From: Treponema sp.
GTDB taxonomy: Bacteria; Spirochaetota; Spirochaetia; Treponematales; Breznakiellaceae
Assembly (NCBI GenBank): GCA_031275535.1
Contig: JAISOR010000283.1
Location: 1 to 8,244, forward strand
DNA: 8,244 nucleotides
Direction of reading: 5' to 3'
Below the pieces are notes generated by a model. That model ran no database searches and had not been told where the DNA came from. It was given only the letters and a program-made list of their open reading frames with translations. Made by a program: the position numbers and the translations under genes. Position 1 is the first letter of the stretch; each line of letters starts with the position of its first letter. This document shows positions 6,203-8,244 of this stretch, piece by piece.

Positions 6203-7152
6203 AGGCCGCGCCTCCGGTATTCCCGGCGGGGTCTTCCCCGGCCGCCAAAGAAACGGGTCAGGGCCGCGGGGGCATCCTCGGCGGTGGATAGTTCCAGGCA
6301 GGCCGCGCCGCAGCGGCGGCAGATGGCGGTCCACAGCGCGGCCCGCTCCCCATGCCACTGGGACCAGGCGGAACGGAGGGACAGGAACCCGGCGGGGATG
6401 TGGAGCTTCAGAGCAGTCTCGGGATCTTCTACGGAAACAAGCCCCAGGTTGGGCAAATCCATGTCCAGGGGATCGCTGATCCCTATGGCAATGACATCGT
6501 GTTTTCCGCAGAGGTCCCCCAACTCCTGTTCCCAGTTAACGCAGAGAAAATCCGAAAGGATCACCACCAGGCTCCGCCGCTTTAGAAGCCGGCCGGTCCC
6601 GGCCAGGGCGGCCCCCAGGTTGCTTCCCCTTTCACCGCCTGTTCCGGCTTCCCCGCTTCCCCCCTGCAAGGCGCCGCTTATGAGGGTCATAATATGGGAA
6701 CGGCCCTTGCGGGGTCTTAGGACCCGGGTAATATCCCTATCAAAAAAAACCGCCCCCACCCGCTGCCCTGCCCGTTCCGCGGAAAAGGCCACCAGCGCGG
6801 CGGCAAGAACCGCCTGATCGGCGCGGTTTATAAAAGCCCCGCCCGAAGCGCTGTTCACCGTGCCCCCGGTACCCATGGAGGCCGATCTGTCCAGGACCAG
6901 GCAAACCGTGAGTTCCCGCTCTTCCCGGTACATCTTTACGTAGGGGGTTCCGAACCGGGCGCTCACGTTCCAGTCGATGGAACGGACATCATCCCCCGGC
7001 TCATAATGCCGAACCTCATCCGCCTCAATTCCCTGCCCTTTAAAGATGGATCGGAAGGAACCGGACAAGAGATCCTCCGCCAGGCCGGAGGCAATAAGGG
7101 GAAAGGTGGTAATTCTCCGCAAAAGTTCGTGCCGATCCACCGCTTTTTCCAC
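6199..7152 (-). CDS. DUF58-family protein with VWA-like fold
   Basis: This 317-residue protein has no evident membrane segment and is the short soluble kind of DUF58 protein. The family signature is clear: FKGQG, HYEPGDDVRSIDWNVSAR (49-66), PYVKMYREERE (70-80), then a VWA-like part with DRSAS (D88, S90, S92) and ILSDF (D201). The usual MIDAS Thr is replaced by Ser in GSNLGAAL. DUF58 proteins are regular partners of MoxR ATPases; their biochemical role is not settled. The C-terminal tail is Arg-rich (GRGRPRREYRRRGL). The start is GTG at 7152, six bases after the moxR stop; the site upstream is only a run of G (GATGGGGG). A second in-frame GTG at 7140 (before DRHELLRR) is also possible, with GGTGGA upstream. 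An ATG at 7159 is out of frame. Confidence 0.9.
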   Translation of the reverse strand: MEKAVDRHELLRRITTFPLIASGLAEDLLSGSFRSIFKGQGIEADEVRHYEPGDDVRSIDWNVSARFGTPYVKMYREERELTVCLVLDRSASMGTGGTVNSASGGAFINRADQAVLAAALVAFSAERAGQRVGAVFFDRDITRVLRPRKGRSHIMTLISGALQGGSGEAGTGGERGSNLGAALAGTGRLLKRRSLVVILSDFLCVNWEQELGDLCGKHDVIAIGISDPLDMDLPNLGLVSVEDPETALKLHIPAGFLSLRSAWSQWHGERAALWTAICRRCGAACLELSTAEDAPAALTRFFGGRGRPRREYRRRGL

Positions 7153-7158
7153 CCCCCA

Positions 7159-8190
7159 TCAGGGAACCGGCACAAAGGCCAGGATCCGGGAAATAACCGC
7201 ATCGGGATCCAGGCCATCCGCTTCCGCCTCATAGGAAAGGACAATGCGGTGCCGTAAAACCGGCAGGGCCATGAGCTTTACATCTTCGGGGCTTACGAAG
7301 GAACGGCCCTCAAAAAGCGCCCGGATACGGCAGCAGCGGTACAGGGCAAGGGCGGCCCGGGGAGAAGCGCCAAAAGAGATGTACTGATACAGGCCCTCCT
7401 TGCCGGCCTTGCCCCCGGCCTCGCCGGAAAACCGGGGTCCCCCGGCCCGGGCCGCCGCCGGCCTGGTGGCGGTTACCACCGAAACGATGTACTTTGTAAT
7501 TCCCTGGTCCATACGAACCGAATCCGCGGCGGCCCTCAGGGTCTCCAGCAGGGAGGCGGGCAAAACCGGCGACAGAGCGGGAGGTTTTTCATGCCCCCCC
7601 GCTATGGGAGGGGCCCCTTCCAAGATGCGGATCTCCTCCTCCGGCCCGGGATACCGCACCAGGAGTTTGAGGAGGAACCGGTCCAGTTCCGCCTCCGGCA
7701 GGTTATAGGTCCCCTCATGCTCAATGGGGTTCTGGGTTGCCAGGACAAAAAAGGGGTCCGGCAAGGGGTAGGTGGTTTCCCCAATGGTCACCTGATGCTC
7801 TTCCATAGCCTCAAGCAGCGCGGATTGGACCTTTGCGGGGGCCCGGTTAATTTCATCCGCCAAAATCACATGGGCAAAGACCGGGCCCCGGCGGACCAGG
7901 AATTTCCCCGTAGCCTGCTCCCATACCAGGGTACCGGTCAGATCCGCGGGGAGCAGATCCGGGGTAAACTGGATCCGTTTAAACAAAAGGCCGGTTATTT
8001 CCGCCAGGCTCTTTACCGCCAGGGTCTTGGCCAGCCCCGGCACGCCTTCCAGGAGTATATGCCCCCCGGCAATCAGGGCCAGGAGCAGACCGTCGATCAT
8101 CTCACCCTGACCGACAATACGTTTAGCCAGCTCCGTTCTACAGGAATCCAGAATTTCCCTGGCCCTGCCTATGTGGGCATTAGTATCCAT
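7159..8190 (-). CDS. moxR: MoxR-family AAA+ ATPase
   Basis: This 343-residue cytoplasmic ATPase has all core motifs: Walker A GVPGLAKT (49-56, K55), Walker B VILADE (108-113), sensor 1 ATQNP (151-155), a likely arginine finger in ELDRF (R171) and sensor 2 GASPRAAL (R278). The stretch NRAPAKVQSALLEAMEE and the following TIG are typical of MoxR. Such ATPases act as hexameric chaperones on VWA-containing clients, here most likely DUF58, BatA and BatB. A Gly/Lys-rich stretch (about 248-266) before YISFGASPR makes it slightly longer than usual. The start at 8190 (MDTNAHIGRAREIL) has GGAG nine bases upstream, within the loop of a hairpin. It is the first gene of the minus-strand operon. Confidence 0.96.
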   Translation of the reverse strand: MDTNAHIGRAREILDSCRTELAKRIVGQGEMIDGLLLALIAGGHILLEGVPGLAKTLAVKSLAEITGLLFKRIQFTPDLLPADLTGTLVWEQATGKFLVRRGPVFAHVILADEINRAPAKVQSALLEAMEEHQVTIGETTYPLPDPFFVLATQNPIEHEGTYNLPEAELDRFLLKLLVRYPGPEEEIRILEGAPPIAGGHEKPPALSPVLPASLLETLRAAADSVRMDQGITKYIVSVVTATRPAAARAGGPRFSGEAGGKAGKEGLYQYISFGASPRAALALYRCCRIRALFEGRSFVSPEDVKLMALPVLRHRIVLSYEAEADGLDPDAVISRILAFVPVP

Positions 8191-8193
8191 CCC

Positions 8194-8208
8194 GTTACGC
8201 TCCGTAAC
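8194..8208. promoter_or_regulatory. Hairpin enclosing the moxR ribosome binding site
   Basis: On the minus strand GTTACG, GAG, CGTAAC form a perfect 6-bp inverted repeat with a 3-base loop. The GGAG taken as ribosome binding site (8200-8203) occupies the loop and its neighbouring base pair. A further CGTTAC copy lies upstream at 8216-8221 on the same strand and overlaps the candidate -10 box. The arrangement could be a protein operator over the start of transcription or a weak RNA structure that limits translation. The repeat is seen; the role is inferred. Confidence 0.4.
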
Positions 8209-8212
8209 TTTT

Positions 8213-8241
8213 ATTGTAACGATTTTCTTGAACTAAGACCA
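8213..8241 (-). promoter_or_regulatory. Candidate promoter for the moxR-bat operon
   Basis: Read on the minus strand, TACAAT at 8213-8218 matches the -10 consensus at five of six positions. At 17 bases spacing the -35 region is TGGTCT (8236-8241), a poor match, so the promoter may be weak, activator-dependent or served by an alternative sigma factor. Transcription would start near 8206, leaving a very short leader before the ATG at 8190. The window ends at 8244, so elements further upstream cannot be judged. Confidence 0.4.
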
Positions 8242-8244
8242 CCC

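Noticed and set aside
6002..6817. 271-codon plus-strand open frame opposite the DUF58 gene
   Set aside because: It lies antisense to the well-supported DUF58 gene, has no family motif and a composition typical of a shadow frame.
1192..8190. Many short repeated words such as CCAGGG and GGCCCT across the operon
   Set aside because: They have no regular spacing and follow codon preference for GGG, CCC and GCC; no array or dispersed repeat family is supported.

Overview
The window looks like the end of an assembled contig from a GC-rich spirochaete, most likely a treponeme (Treponema or the related termite-gut Breznakiellaceae). This rests on gene content and order recalled from treponemes: a dksA-like gene divergent from infA, followed by a moxR/bat aerotolerance operon. 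It is inference; no search could be run. The first 18 bases are not biological. They match the 3' end of the Illumina TruSeq read-2 adapter, so the true sequence starts at base 19.

Layout. Bases 19-228 (minus strand) hold the first 70 codons of a probable TraR/DksA-family regulator, cut by the contig end. Bases 229-436 are a divergent intergenic region with a candidate promoter for each neighbour. infA (IF-1) lies at 437-661 on the plus strand. From 642 to 8190 every gene is on the minus strand in one tightly packed operon. Read in transcription order it encodes a MoxR AAA+ ATPase, a DUF58 protein with a von Willebrand A (VWA)-type metal-binding motif, a single-pass membrane protein of unknown family, BatA, BatB, a lipoprotein with TPR repeats (BatC-like), a BatD-like protein with an SH3b tail, and an Smr-domain protein. 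Junctions are 4-bp ATGA overlaps, other short overlaps or gaps of 10 bp or less, so translational coupling is likely throughout. A candidate promoter and a hairpin lie just upstream of moxR at the right edge.

How the genes work together. MoxR ATPases usually act with VWA-domain partners as chaperone-like or metal-insertion machines. Here one cytoplasmic ATPase is paired with three VWA-type proteins (DUF58, BatA, BatB), a periplasmic TPR lipoprotein and two proteins with exported beta-rich domains joined to cytoplasmic or SH3b modules. The likely picture is an inner-membrane complex that links ATP hydrolysis to remodelling or maturation of envelope proteins. The name 'aerotolerance' comes from Bacteroides fragilis; the true substrate is unknown. 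The system itself is a known conserved one. The less described parts are the unclassified 320-residue membrane protein, the BatD/BatE-like fusion, and the Smr gene as last member of the unit.

No tRNA, rRNA, CRISPR array, insertion sequence or other mobile element was seen. The long open frames on the plus strand inside the operon are shadows caused by high GC content.
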